This document shows positions 1 to 7,099 of a stretch of 31,815 nucleotides of DNA, piece by piece. Every line of letters begins with the position of its first letter. Position 1 is the stretch's first letter. The DNA is from Robinsoniella peoriensis. Lineage in GTDB: Bacteria; Bacillota; Clostridia; Lachnospirales; Lachnospiraceae. Position numbers and translations under genes: made by a program. Below the pieces are notes generated by a model. That model searched no databases. It saw nothing but the letters and a program-made list of their open reading frames with translations, and had not been told where the DNA came from. The DNA lies in assembly GCF_042680125.1 (NCBI RefSeq), contig NZ_JBHTNY010000062.1; one strand, given 5' to 3'.

Positions 1-31
1 ACATTTACCGTACTCAGGGGCGGGAGGATAA

Positions 32-1330
32 ATGGAAACGAAATTAGAAAGAATAGCAGACAAATCGGCTCATGAAAACCGACCGATATTTACTTCATTG
101 TACCATCTGCTAAACGAGGAACTACTGTACCAATGCCACAAGGAACTAGACGGAAAGAAAGCAGTAGGAATTGACGAAATAACCAAAGAGGAATACGCAC
201 AGAACCTTAGGGAAAATATCAGGAATCTGTTGAAAAGGCTAAAGAATAAAGCTTATAAGCCAAAGCCGACGTTACGGGTACACATCCCAAAAGCAAACGG
301 AAAGAAACGTCCTCTGGGAATTGCGTCCTATGAAGATAAGATAGTGCAGTTAGGATTAAAGAAGATACTGGAAGCAGTATACGAACCAAAGTTTCAAGAG
401 AATATGTATGGCTTCCGACCTAACCGCAACTGTCATATGGCAATCAAAGAGTTGTGTATCAGTATCGTACGCAAACGAATCAATTACGTTGTGGATGCAG
501 ATATAAAGGGATTCTTTGACCATATGAGCCATGAATGGACACTGAAATTTGTAGAGTACTATATCAAAGATCCAAACATACTCTGGCTGATAAAGAAATA
601 TCTGAAAGCAGGAGTGCTGGAAAGCGGAAAGTACCAAACGAATGAGGTGGGATCAGTGCAGGGAAATATCATAAGTCCGATATTGGCAAATATCTATATG
701 CACCATGTATTGGTACTGTGGTACAAAGCGTATTTTGAGAAGCGTGGTTCAGGTAAGAGTTTTCTGGTAATTTATGCGGATGATTACCTGGCAGGATTCG
801 AACATAAGCACGAAGCAGAACGCTACTTTAAAGAGATGCAAAAGCGAATGAGTAAATATGGATTAGAGATTGAGGCGAGTAAAAGCAGACTTCTGGAATA
901 CGGGAGATATGCGAAAGAAAGAAGAAAGCGAAGAGGAGAGGGGAAACCCGAGACCTTTGACTTCTTAGGATTTACATTCTATTGCGGAGAAAACCAAGCA
1001 GGAAGGTTCTGTGTAAAACCAAAGACTAATGGTAAACGTTTAGCAGCAAAATTCAAGGAAATGAAACGGTGGTTGAAATATAATCGGACAACGCCACTAA
1101 AAGTGCTAATGCCGATTCTAAATCTTAAATTGCTAGGGCACTACAGGTACTATGGTTTGACCTATAACATCCAGTCACTGGTAAAATATCACTACAACAC
1201 AACACAGTTGCTATATCGTTGGATGAACCGCAGAAATCAGAAGAGAAGCTACAACTGGGAGGGATTCAAGCAGATGTTGGCGTATTACCCACTAGCTTAT
1301 CCCAAGAAATACTTCAATCTCTATGCGTAG
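32..1330 (+). CDS. ltrA: Group II intron reverse transcriptase/maturase
   Basis: This is the intron-encoded protein of 432 residues that helps the intron RNA fold and splice, and that copies it into DNA during retrohoming. The N-terminal RT region carries the fingers motif LRVHIPKANGKKRPLGI, the YGFRP motif, an SVQGNIISPILANIYMHHVL block and the catalytic YADD box (IYADDYLAGF). The C-terminal third is the maturase (X) domain. The protein ends in YPKKYFNLYA with no HNH endonuclease Zn-finger, so it is of the endonuclease-minus type, which usually targets single-stranded DNA at replication forks. A GGGAGG ribosome site precedes the ATG. The reading frame is full length and all RT blocks are present, so it looks active. 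The family assignment is firm; the intron class is not determined. Confidence 0.96.
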   Translation: METKLERIADKSAHENRPIFTSLYHLLNEELLYQCHKELDGKKAVGIDEITKEEYAQNLRENIRNLLKRLKNKAYKPKPTLRVHIPKANGKKRPLGIASYEDKIVQLGLKKILEAVYEPKFQENMYGFRPNRNCHMAIKELCISIVRKRINYVVDADIKGFFDHMSHEWTLKFVEYYIKDPNILWLIKKYLKAGVLESGKYQTNEVGSVQGNIISPILANIYMHHVLVLWYKAYFEKRGSGKSFLVIYADDYLAGFEHKHEAERYFKEMQKRMSKYGLEIEASKSRLLEYGRYAKERRKRRGEGKPETFDFLGFTFYCGENQAGRFCVKPKTNGKRLAAKFKEMKRWLKYNRTTPLKVLMPILNLKLLGHYRYYGLTYNIQSLVKYHYNTTQLLYRWMNRRNQKRSYNWEGFKQMLAYYPLAYPKKYFNLYA

Positions 1331-1356
1331 CATGAAACTGTAAATGTTATTATGAA

Positions 1357-1389
1357 GAGCCGTATGCGGGAAAGCCGCACGTACGGTTC
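1357..1389 (+). ncRNA. Group II intron domain V
   Basis: The segment begins GAGCCGTATGCGG and ends CCGCACGTACGGTTC, forming the conserved 33-34 nt hairpin with a GAAA-type loop and a bulge. It is the catalytic core of group II ribozymes, carrying the AGC triad near its 5' end. It sits 26 bp after the maturase stop codon, the usual place. It marks the intron as structurally intact at its 3' end. Confidence 0.92.
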
Positions 1390-1475
1390 CGGAAAGGACT
1401 TCATATCGTGAGATATGATTTTACTAAACATAATGAAAAAAACAGCGTACAAAATAATAAACAGGAGGAATGACT

Positions 1476-3482
1476 ATGTCGGTATTTCAATTAGATGGAA
1501 ATCGTTTGGTGTTCCATTATGATTCGGAAAAATTATGGGTAGAGCCCTGGGGAGAAAACAGTTTAAGGATCAGAGCAACAAAACAGGCAGATATGCCCGG
1601 GGAGGACTGGGCGCTTCAGAAAGTAGAAGAGAAGTCCTGCTTCAGAGTAATGATTGAAGATCATCAGGCATCTGTTTCAAACGGAAAAATAAAGGCAGTT
1701 ATTTCCAAGTATGGGAAAATGATCTTTTACAACCAGAAAGGAGAGATTTTATTAGAGGAATATCTGAGGAACCGCCTGGACGTTTTTGCAGACTATTGCA
1801 GTGCCCTGGAGGTTGAGGCTAGAGAATTTTGTCCGATACCCGGTGGTGATTATCATTTGACTATGAGATTTGTATCTGATCCTGATGAAAAAATTTATGG
1901 AATGGGGCAGTACCAGCAGCCGTATTTAAATTTAAAGGGTACGGACTTGGAATTGGCGCAGAGAAATTCACAGGCAAGTGTGCCTTTTGCATTATCTTCT
2001 CTGGGGTATGGATTTCTCTGGAACAACCCGGCGGTGGGAAGGGTTGTCTTTGGAAAGAATATTACCAGTTGGGAGGCAGTTTCAACAAAGGTACTGGACT
2101 ATTGGATTACAGCAGGTGATACGCCGGCTGAAATAGAAGAAGCCTATGCCTCCGTTACCGGAACGGTTCCAATGATGCCGGAGTTTGCCATGGGATTCTG
2201 GCAGTGCAAACTCAGATATCAGACTCAGGAAGAACTGCTTGAGACAGCCAGGGAATATAAGAAAAGAGGACTGCCCATTTCGGTAATTGTAATTGACTAT
2301 TTTCACTGGCCTTTGCAGGGAGACTGGAAATTTGATCCGAAATATTGGCCTGACCCGGATGGAATGATAGCAGAACTAAAAGAAATGGGTATAGAATTGA
2401 TGGTGTCTGTCTGGCCCACGGTTGATTATCGTAGCGAAAATTTCCTGGAGATGAAGGAAAAGGGCTATTTAATCAGAACAGACAGAGGATTTCGTATGGT
2501 CATGGATTTTCATGGCAATACCATTCATTTTGACGCTACCAACCCGGATGCAAGAAATTATATCTGGAATAAGGCGAAGAAAAATTATTATGATAAAGGT
2601 GTAAAAGTATTCTGGCTGGATGAAGCCGAGCCGGAGTATTCTGTATATGATTTTGACAATTACAGGTACCATATGGGACCCAATGTACAGATTGGAAATA
2701 TTTATCCTGCAATGTACGCAAAAGCTTTTTATGATGGAATGAAAGCGGAGGGACAGGAGAATGTTATAAATCTTCTGCGCTGTGCATGGGCAGGGTCACA
2801 AAAATACGGTGCACTTGTCTGGTCCGGCGATATCCATTCCAGCTTTTCCAGCCTTCGTAATCAGCTGGCAGCCGGGTTAAATATGGGATTGGCGGGAATT
2901 CCCTGGTGGACTACGGACATTGGAGGATTTCATGGAGGTAATCCCGCAGACCCGGAATTTCGGGAGCTGCTGATCCGGTGGTTTGAATATGGAACCTTTT
3001 GCCCGGTAATGCGCCTTCATGGATATCGGGAACCGCTTAAAGCGCCTATGGGATCAGAAGGCGGTGCCACTTGCGTATCGGGTGCGGATAATGAAGTGTG
3101 GTCATTTGGCGAAGAAGCATACGAAATCTGCCGGAAATATTTAGCACTTCGGGAACAAATGAAGCCATACATCACCAGAATGATGAAAAAGGCACATGAA
3201 AAAGGAACGCCGCCTATGCGTCCATTATTTTATGATTTCCCGGAAGACGGGTTTTGCTGGGAAATAGAAAATGAGTACCTGTTTGGAGATGAGCTTTTAA
3301 TTGCTCCGGTTTTATATGAAAAACAGAGACAGCGGGAAGTCTACCTTCCAAAAGGAACAAAATGGACGGACATTCGGACGAAAGAGAAATATGAAGGCGG
3401 GCAGACGATCCTGGCAGAAGCACCGTTAGATGCGTTGCCGGTATATTGCAGAGCTGGGAAGGCTTGTAGATCAGAAGCGTGA
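1476..3482 (+). CDS. GH31 family alpha-glycosidase (alpha-glucosidase/alpha-xylosidase type)
   Basis: A 668-residue cytoplasmic GH31 enzyme with no signal peptide, predicted to release alpha-linked glucose or xylose from oligosaccharides. The N-terminal beta-sandwich (about 1-230) has the GMGQYQQPYLNLKG segment typical of the family. The (beta/alpha)8 domain carries the nucleophile in FWLDEAEPEY (Asp382) and the acid/base in WSGDIHSS (Asp452), followed by GIPWWTTDIGGF and CPVMRLHG. A C-terminal beta domain completes it. An in-frame ATG at 1470 lies one base after AGGAGG (1463-1468). The ATG at 1476 has a proper 7-base spacing and is chosen here. The group II intron ends just upstream, so transcripts may need splicing or read through the intron. 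Substrate (glucoside or xyloside) cannot be settled from motifs. Confidence 0.93.
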   Translation: MSVFQLDGNRLVFHYDSEKLWVEPWGENSLRIRATKQADMPGEDWALQKVEEKSCFRVMIEDHQASVSNGKIKAVISKYGKMIFYNQKGEILLEEYLRNRLDVFADYCSALEVEAREFCPIPGGDYHLTMRFVSDPDEKIYGMGQYQQPYLNLKGTDLELAQRNSQASVPFALSSLGYGFLWNNPAVGRVVFGKNITSWEAVSTKVLDYWITAGDTPAEIEEAYASVTGTVPMMPEFAMGFWQCKLRYQTQEELLETAREYKKRGLPISVIVIDYFHWPLQGDWKFDPKYWPDPDGMIAELKEMGIELMVSVWPTVDYRSENFLEMKEKGYLIRTDRGFRMVMDFHGNTIHFDATNPDARNYIWNKAKKNYYDKGVKVFWLDEAEPEYSVYDFDNYRYHMGPNVQIGNIYPAMYAKAFYDGMKAEGQENVINLLRCAWAGSQKYGALVWSGDIHSSFSSLRNQLAAGLNMGLAGIPWWTTDIGGFHGGNPADPEFRELLIRWFEYGTFCPVMRLHGYREPLKAPMGSEGGATCVSGADNEVWSFGEEAYEICRKYLALREQMKPYITRMMKKAHEKGTPPMRPLFYDFPEDGFCWEIENEYLFGDELLIAPVLYEKQRQREVYLPKGTKWTDIRTKEKYEGGQTILAEAPLDALPVYCRAGKACRSEA

Positions 3483-3630
3483 ACTTCCTGTATCTTTATA
3501 CTGTTTTCTTCCAGATTTTAATGTTATACTTAGGAGGTGAATTACTAGAAATTGAGAGCATTTATCTTTGAATCCAGTGTTGGCAGTTTCCAATCCGGAT
3601 TATGAAGAACAGGCTCAGTCAGGAGGAATT

Positions 3631-4422
3631 ATGGTAGTATTTGATAAAGAATTATGTACAGGATGTGGGGCATGTATAAAGGACTGCCCGGGTAAGGCAA
3701 TCAAATTGGCAGAGGATAAGGCGCAATCCTGCCGCCCATGCATACAATGCGGACATTGTGTGGCTATCTGCCCTGTGAATGCTGTAAGTATTCCGGAATA
3801 TGAGATGGATGAGGTTGAGGAATATGTGGAGGCAGATTTTAAGGTCTGTCCTGATCACTATCTTCATGCATTGAAATTTCGAAGGAGTATCCGCGATTTT
3901 AAGGAGCAGAAAATAGAAAGAGATAAACTGGACCGTATATTAGATGCAGGACGATATACCGCTACTGCAAAGAATATGCAGGCGTGTACTTTCGTGCTGG
4001 TGCAGGAGCAGATGAAAGAATTCAGGGAATTGCTTTGGAATGAAATACCGGGAGTTTTGGAAATCTTAAAGGAATCAGCGCCGGATTATGAAAAAGCATT
4101 TCGAAGTTTTTATAAAAAATGGCAGCGAAATCCAAAGGATGATACATTTTTATTCAATGCACCGGCATTTCTGGTGATTGCTTCCCAAAATCCTCTGGAT
4201 GGAGGACTGGCAGCGGCAAATATTGAGAACATGGCTGTGGCAGAAGGAGCCGGAGCATTGTACAGCGGATATATGATGCGGGTTCTGGGAACGAGTCCGG
4301 CACTGCAGGAATGGCTGGGCATTGGAGAGAAAAAGGTGTCTTGCTGCATGCTGTTGGGATATCCAAACGTAAAATACAGAAGAACTGCCCCAAGGCGAAA
4401 AGCAGACGTAATCTGGCGGTAG
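3631..4422 (+). CDS. Nitroreductase-family protein with N-terminal 2x[4Fe-4S] ferredoxin domain
   Basis: A 263-residue fusion of a bacterial-type ferredoxin and an FMN-dependent nitroreductase fold, probably passing electrons from the clusters to flavin to reduce nitro, quinone or related substrates in the cytoplasm. The first cluster motif is CTGCGACIKDCP (Cys9, 12, 15, 19) and the second CIQCGHCVAICP (Cys37, 40, 43, 47). The nitroreductase domain starts near residue 80 with LKFRRSIRDF and includes the ATAKNMQ flavin-binding segment. The reading frame can be extended upstream to a TTG at 3568, but AGGAGG (3621-3626) just before the ATG at 3631 and the ferredoxin family N-terminus MVVFDKELC support the later start. 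It follows the GH31 gene by 148 bp. The physiological substrate is unknown; the architecture is common in anaerobic Firmicutes. Confidence 0.9.
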   Translation: MVVFDKELCTGCGACIKDCPGKAIKLAEDKAQSCRPCIQCGHCVAICPVNAVSIPEYEMDEVEEYVEADFKVCPDHYLHALKFRRSIRDFKEQKIERDKLDRILDAGRYTATAKNMQACTFVLVQEQMKEFRELLWNEIPGVLEILKESAPDYEKAFRSFYKKWQRNPKDDTFLFNAPAFLVIASQNPLDGGLAAANIENMAVAEGAGALYSGYMMRVLGTSPALQEWLGIGEKKVSCCMLLGYPNVKYRRTAPRRKADVIWR

Positions 4423-4485
4423 AGTTCTTTAGTCTTTGCATTTACAAAATATTACCTGATTAATTTTGCCTGAGATACAAAAACT

Positions 4486-4600
4486 AGAGTATGTTTAAAA
4501 TTTGATTTCTGACAGCTGTGCGTCACACAATGTGGGATTTTGTTATGAAAATGCCAGGTGCAGCGGGCTACGCTGATTATTTTTGGGACAAATTCCACGC
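4486..4600 (+). repeat. Dispersed hairpin repeat, copy 1 (about 115 bp)
   Basis: This intergenic segment matches the reverse complement of 11207-11322 over its length, beginning GAGTATGTTT and including GTCACACAATGTGGG. It folds as one long hairpin: the GTGGGATTTTGTT side pairs with GGGACAAATTCCAC, and the apex is CAGCG-GGCTA-CGCTG. Mismatches between arms are mostly G-U pairs when read as plus-strand RNA. It resembles a non-autonomous palindromic repeat. I see no coding content in it. Confidence 0.65.
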
Positions 4601-4652
4601 GAAGGGGCATACAGATGGAGGGAATGAATTTCAAACAAGAGGAGGTATGATC

Positions 4653-4868
4653 ATGGCAAAAGTAGGTATGAGAAGGCCAAGTCCTTATGACCCTAAAAAT
4701 CACGGAACAGAGAATCATGAACGGATGCATCATCCTAAGAATGAACAGGCAAAGGTTCCTGAGATTCAGGGTGCTGCGAAAAGCGGAAATGCTAAGGCTG
4801 GTCCTGTCAATGCTCCAAACTGGGCAAGAGACGATTACAAAGCGGGAAATAAGAGCGAGAGAGATTAA
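4653..4868 (+). CDS. Small hydrophilic protein of unknown function (71 aa)
   Basis: I do not recognise this family. The protein starts MAKVGMRRPSPYDPKNHGT and is rich in Asn, Lys, Pro, Gly, His and Glu, with no membrane segment or signal peptide and little predicted hydrophobic core. It looks like an intrinsically disordered or nucleic-acid- or protein-binding small protein. The ribosome site AGAGGAGG (4638-4645) sits seven bases before the ATG at 4653, better than for the ATG at 4647, which is only one base away. The frame is open further upstream to 4518, but that part overlaps the hairpin repeat and is not likely translated. A stem-loop follows at 4883-4910. Confidence 0.7.
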   Translation: MAKVGMRRPSPYDPKNHGTENHERMHHPKNEQAKVPEIQGAAKSGNAKAGPVNAPNWARDDYKAGNKSERD

Positions 4869-4882
4869 GAGAAAGATTTTGA

Positions 4883-4910
4883 AAAAGCGGGGAAAGAGTT
4901 TCCTCGCTTT
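4883..4910 (+). terminator. Probable terminator of the small gene 4653-4868
   Basis: AAAAGCGGGGAAA pairs with TTTCCTCGCTTT around a short GAG loop, 15 bp after the stop codon. The T-run after it is weak (tctctaattt), so efficiency is uncertain. Confidence 0.5.
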
Positions 4911-4967
4911 CTCTAATTTCCAACAATTTTTGAGTTATTACTTATGGGTTTCCCATCTTTCCCAGAT

Positions 4968-5171
4968 TCAGGGTGTCGCCAGAAATGTTGTAAAATAGGC
5001 AATGGAAAGTATTATCATGGCAACGACAGATAAAATGCCGTTATAAAGGATATATGTTTTTGAAGGCTCGGTACTTTTACCGAAAGCCCTCCAAAATTTG
5101 AAATACCATAAAACTCTGGGATTAAAGATATTCAAAACCAATAATAAGATTGAAATGATATATGTAATCAC
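4968..5171 (-). CDS. DUF6199-like small membrane protein (67 aa)
   Basis: A 67-residue protein with two hydrophobic segments (about 3-17 and 45-62) joined by a short loop with NPRVLWYFKFWRAFGKSTEPSKTY. The N-P-x(3)-WY, W-R and EPS-x-x-Y pattern between two helices matches what I recall of the small DUF6199 membrane family in Firmicutes, whose function is unknown. The start is GTG at 5171, supported by GGGAGG (5179-5184) seven bases upstream. It lies 57 bp downstream of the CRP/FNR-type regulator on the same strand and may be co-transcribed, with a hairpin (5186-5204) just before its ribosome site. It converges on the small gene 4653-4868. The family call is from memory. Confidence 0.75.
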   Translation of the reverse strand: MITYIISILLLVLNIFNPRVLWYFKFWRAFGKSTEPSKTYILYNGILSVVAMIILSIAYFTTFLATP

Positions 5172-5185
5172 AATAAAACCTCCCT

Positions 5186-5204
5186 GGGCAGATTTTTGCT
5201 GCCC
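5186..5204 (-). promoter_or_regulatory. Hairpin abutting the ribosome site of the DUF6199-like gene
   Basis: GGGCAG and CTGCCC form a perfect 6-bp stem with a 7-base A/T-rich loop, one base upstream of the GGGAGG ribosome site on the minus strand. It could be a weak transcript end for the upstream regulator gene or a 5' mRNA structure that affects translation. No U-run follows, so a simple intrinsic terminator is unlikely. Confidence 0.4.
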
Positions 5205-5228
5205 CTTTATGTGTTATGTGTATTGATT

Positions 5229-5855
5229 TTAAATATGGGGAAGAAAGTTCAAGACAGCTTCCTTATTTAATATGTGTATTTTTTTGTTTTCATAACAGAA
5301 CAATTCTTCTTTTATACATTGTGCGATCGCACGGTTTATACTTCTGATGGGAGCATTCGCTTCTAATGAAATCTGTTTCTTTGTAAGCAAATGCAGACGA
5401 TTCTGTTCATAATGTACAGCAATACATCTTAAAACCCGTTCACGCACATTCATTAATGATAATTCTTCAATTAACAGACTGTTTCCTACAAGCTTTTCTG
5501 CAATTATGGAAATTAATGCCGATACTGCGTCAAAATCATTCCGCAGCCATTCTATAAAATCTTTTTTATGAAGTACGTCAACCGTGCAGGAAGTATTTGC
5601 TGTAATACTTACCGGCTTCAATTCATCATAGAAAGGTTCAATTTCTCCAAATATACTGTTGGATTTGTATACATATACGGTAGTCATTGTACCTTCCGCA
5701 TTTTGAATAAATGCTTCGGCTTCCCCCTTGAGTAAGAAAAACACAAAGGAATTATCATGACCGGCAAGCAGGATTGGGCTTCCGGCAGAATAATGTTTTC
5801 TCACTAATTTTTCCTTTATTCCCGGAGGCATATATAAAAGTAAATCTTTGCTCAT
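5229..5855 (-). CDS. CRP/FNR-family transcriptional regulator
   Basis: A 208-residue regulator with an N-terminal cyclic-nucleotide-binding-like beta-roll (about 15-120) and a C-terminal winged helix-turn-helix (about 140-200, with LTKKQISLEANAPIRSINRAIAQC as HTH). The roll has GSPILLAGHDNSFVFFLLKGEAEAF and SIFGEIEPFYDE, the latter in the place of the phosphate-binding cassette. It lacks the full canonical cAMP pocket, as is usual for clostridial members, so the effector is unknown. No N-terminal Cys cluster is present, so it is not an FNR-type iron-sulfur sensor. An AAGGAGA site precedes the ATG. A strong promoter (5896-5924) with a palindrome at its expected start suggests autoregulation. 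It is divergent from the Nif3-like gene. Confidence 0.88.
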   Translation of the reverse strand: MSKDLLLYMPPGIKEKLVRKHYSAGSPILLAGHDNSFVFFLLKGEAEAFIQNAEGTMTTVYVYKSNSIFGEIEPFYDELKPVSITANTSCTVDVLHKKDFIEWLRNDFDAVSALISIIAEKLVGNSLLIEELSLMNVRERVLRCIAVHYEQNRLHLLTKKQISLEANAPIRSINRAIAQCIKEELFCYENKKIHILNKEAVLNFLPHI

Positions 5856-5874
5856 ATAAAAATCTCCTTAAGTG

Positions 5875-5886
5875 GGTCAACTGACC
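5875..5886. promoter_or_regulatory. Palindrome GGTCA-AC-TGACC, candidate operator
   Basis: A 5+5 bp inverted repeat located just after the -10 box of the minus-strand promoter (5896-5924), at about +3 to +14 of the predicted transcript and just before the ribosome site. That is where a repressor would block initiation. Autoregulation by the CRP/FNR-type protein is an inference. Confidence 0.45.
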
Positions 5887-5895
5887 TTATCATTA

Positions 5896-5924
5896 ATCAT
5901 ACTTTGGGGTTATTCTATTGTCAA
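5896..5924 (-). promoter_or_regulatory. Sigma-A promoter of the CRP/FNR-type gene
   Basis: On the minus strand a consensus TTGACA (5919-5924) is followed after exactly 17 bases by TATGAT (5896-5901), one mismatch from TATAAT. The start codon is about 40 bp downstream. Confidence 0.75.
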
Positions 5925-5935
5925 GCTTTAAAGCT
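5924..5935. promoter_or_regulatory. Perfect palindrome AGCTTTAAAGCT overlapping the -35 edge
   Basis: This 12-bp perfect palindrome begins at the first base of the -35 box of the minus-strand promoter and extends upstream. It may bind a regulator, but an AT-rich 12-mer palindrome can also arise by chance. Confidence 0.35.
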
Positions 5936-5945
5936 GTGAGATTAT

Positions 5946-5966
5946 TATCTAATACACAATTAGATA
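5946..5966. promoter_or_regulatory. Inverted repeat TATCTAAT-N5-ATTAGATA, candidate operator
   Basis: Two perfect 8-bp arms around a 5-bp spacer (acaca) lie 22 bp upstream of the divergent -35 box and about 70 bp before the Nif3-like start codon. Arm length and symmetry fit a dimeric helix-turn-helix regulator binding one face of the DNA. It could control either or both divergent genes. Confidence 0.55.
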
Positions 5967-6034
5967 CACCCTGTATATGTAAAGCCATGTGGTGAAAAGT
6001 GAGAGATATTAAATAAACAGAAAAGGAGATATGA

Positions 6035-6781
6035 ATGAAATACTGTATATTAAAATCTAAATTAATAGGTCTGTTTGATTCGGATAAACTGGCTGCTAAA
6101 CCGGAAGAGTGGGGGATTTATAATGAAATGGAGCTGGATGTGCGCCGTATCGGATATGCCACGAATCTGACGCCGGAAATTATTCTTCGAGCAAAAAAGA
6201 TGGAGGTCAATTTCATGCTGACACATCATGATTCCTGGGAATTCGTTTTCGGAATGAAAGAAGAGTGTAATGCATTGCTGAAAGAATATCATATAATCCA
6301 TGCATTTTTTCACGCACCGCTGGATGATGCGGATTTTGGAACAAGCGCCTCGCTGGCTAAGGCGCTGGGAATCAGAAATTTAAAAAAGGATTTGCCTTAT
6401 GCGGAAATTTATAATGGTGGGTGTATAGGGGAACTGGATACCGGGATGCAATTTGAAGAATTTTCTGTTAAGCTGACTGGAATCTTAGAGGAACCCGTTC
6501 GGCAATATAAGAATCATAACAAAAAGATTAAAAAAATATGCGTAGCTGCAGGCGGTGGGAACCTTACAACGGAAATGAAAATTGCGGTAGAAAAGGGATG
6601 TGATACCTACGTCACCGGTGAATATGCATTGTATTCCCAGCAATATGCACGTTTTGCGGGAATGAATCTGTTTGTTGGCAGCCATACAAATACGGAGATT
6701 TCAGGAGTACATGCTATGGCGGAAAAACTGGTTTTGGGTACAGATGTGGAAGTGTACCGGATACCGGAAAGTAACGATTGA
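6035..6781 (+). CDS. Nif3-like dinuclear metal center protein (DUF34/YbgI type)
   Basis: A 248-residue member of the NIF3/YbgI family, which forms hexameric rings with a two-metal site. The molecular role is not firmly established, though many are annotated as GTP cyclohydrolase I type 2. Probable metal ligands are His64 and His65 in LTHHDSWEF, His93 and Asp97 in FHAPLDDADFG, and His217 and Glu221 in SHTNTEISGV. The glycine-rich CVAAGGGN and the VTGEYALYSQQYARFAG segment are family hallmarks. Length equals the short single-domain form without the PII-like insert. AAGGAGA precedes the ATG. It is divergent from the CRP/FNR-type gene and is followed by a strong stem-loop (6798-6840), so it is probably monocistronic. 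Confidence 0.88.
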   Translation: MKYCILKSKLIGLFDSDKLAAKPEEWGIYNEMELDVRRIGYATNLTPEIILRAKKMEVNFMLTHHDSWEFVFGMKEECNALLKEYHIIHAFFHAPLDDADFGTSASLAKALGIRNLKKDLPYAEIYNGGCIGELDTGMQFEEFSVKLTGILEEPVRQYKNHNKKIKKICVAAGGGNLTTEMKIAVEKGCDTYVTGEYALYSQQYARFAGMNLFVGSHTNTEISGVHAMAEKLVLGTDVEVYRIPESND

Positions 6782-6797
6782 AATTAAATTAAACATT

Positions 6798-6840
6798 GGT
6801 TTTTGCTGAGAAAGGGTCCTTCCTTTTCTTAGCTAAAACC
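6798..6840 (+). terminator. Stem-loop after the Nif3-like gene
   Basis: GGTTTTTGCTGAGAAAGG pairs with CCTTTTCTTAGCTAAAACC around GTCCTT, giving a stem of about 18 bp beginning 17 bp after the stop codon. A clear T-run after the stem is missing, so it may protect the 3' end or act only as a partial terminator. Confidence 0.55.
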
Positions 6841-6987
6841 AAACTTTATGAATTACTAATTGACGATACAAAAGAAAAATGGATTTCAATTCAGCGTCCA
6901 TGTCTTTCCATATCGCCGGTTAGTATTTTTTATTTTATGGCAAAAATATAGGTTCAATCCAGGGTTTTAAACAAATTATGACAAAAC

Positions 6988-7020
6988 TGTAAGAATGTTC
7001 TCTGATTTTGTAAGGGTGTT
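6988..7020 (+). promoter_or_regulatory. Direct repeat TGTAAGRRTGTT, 21-bp period
   Basis: TGTAAGAATGTT (6988-6999) and TGTAAGGGTGTT (7009-7020) match at 10 of 12 positions, with two helical turns between copies. Tandem same-face direct repeats are the usual target of OmpR/PhoB-type response regulators. It lies about 80-110 bp upstream of the glycosyltransferase operon. The regulator is not in this window. Confidence 0.4.
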
Positions 7021-7099
7021 GAAAGATTCTTATTTTAAGATAACAGTAAGGTCTACAACGAGAAAAAGTAGACAGACAACAGAATGGAGCTGGCAATAA

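Larger units (their letters stand above)
1..1424 (+). mobile_element. Group II intron, 3' portion (5' end outside window)
   Basis: The maturase ORF is followed by a typical group II domain V hairpin (1357-1389) and a domain VI-like hairpin whose stem is TCATATC-gtga-GATATGA. The intron 3' end is inferred at about 1424, where the sequence reads TTTTAC. That places an unpaired A (1418) seven bases from the end, as expected for the branch-point adenosine. Domains I-III lie upstream of the window. The 3' exon begins about 50 bp before the GH31 start codon, so the intron sits in the leader of that gene, in the same orientation. The exact splice boundary is an inference. Confidence 0.88.
6782..7099. 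other. Intergenic region with stem-loop and direct repeat
   Basis: This 318-bp gap has no convincing ORF. It holds a long stem-loop (6798-6840), an AT-rich stretch, a direct repeat with a 21-bp period (6988-7020), and an inverted pair GTCTAC/GTAGAC (7051-7056 and 7068-7073) in the probable leader of the downstream gene. The best promoter-like pair I find is ATGACA (6978-6983), 17 bases, TCTGAT (7001-7006), which is weak and would suit an activator-dependent promoter. Confidence 0.5.

Noticed and set aside
3568..3630. TTG-started extension of the nitroreductase
   Set aside because: No ribosome site near the TTG, while the ATG at 3631 has AGGAGG and matches the ferredoxin family start.
4518..4652. 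Upstream extension of the small protein gene
   Set aside because: This part translates the hairpin repeat and lacks a ribosome site.
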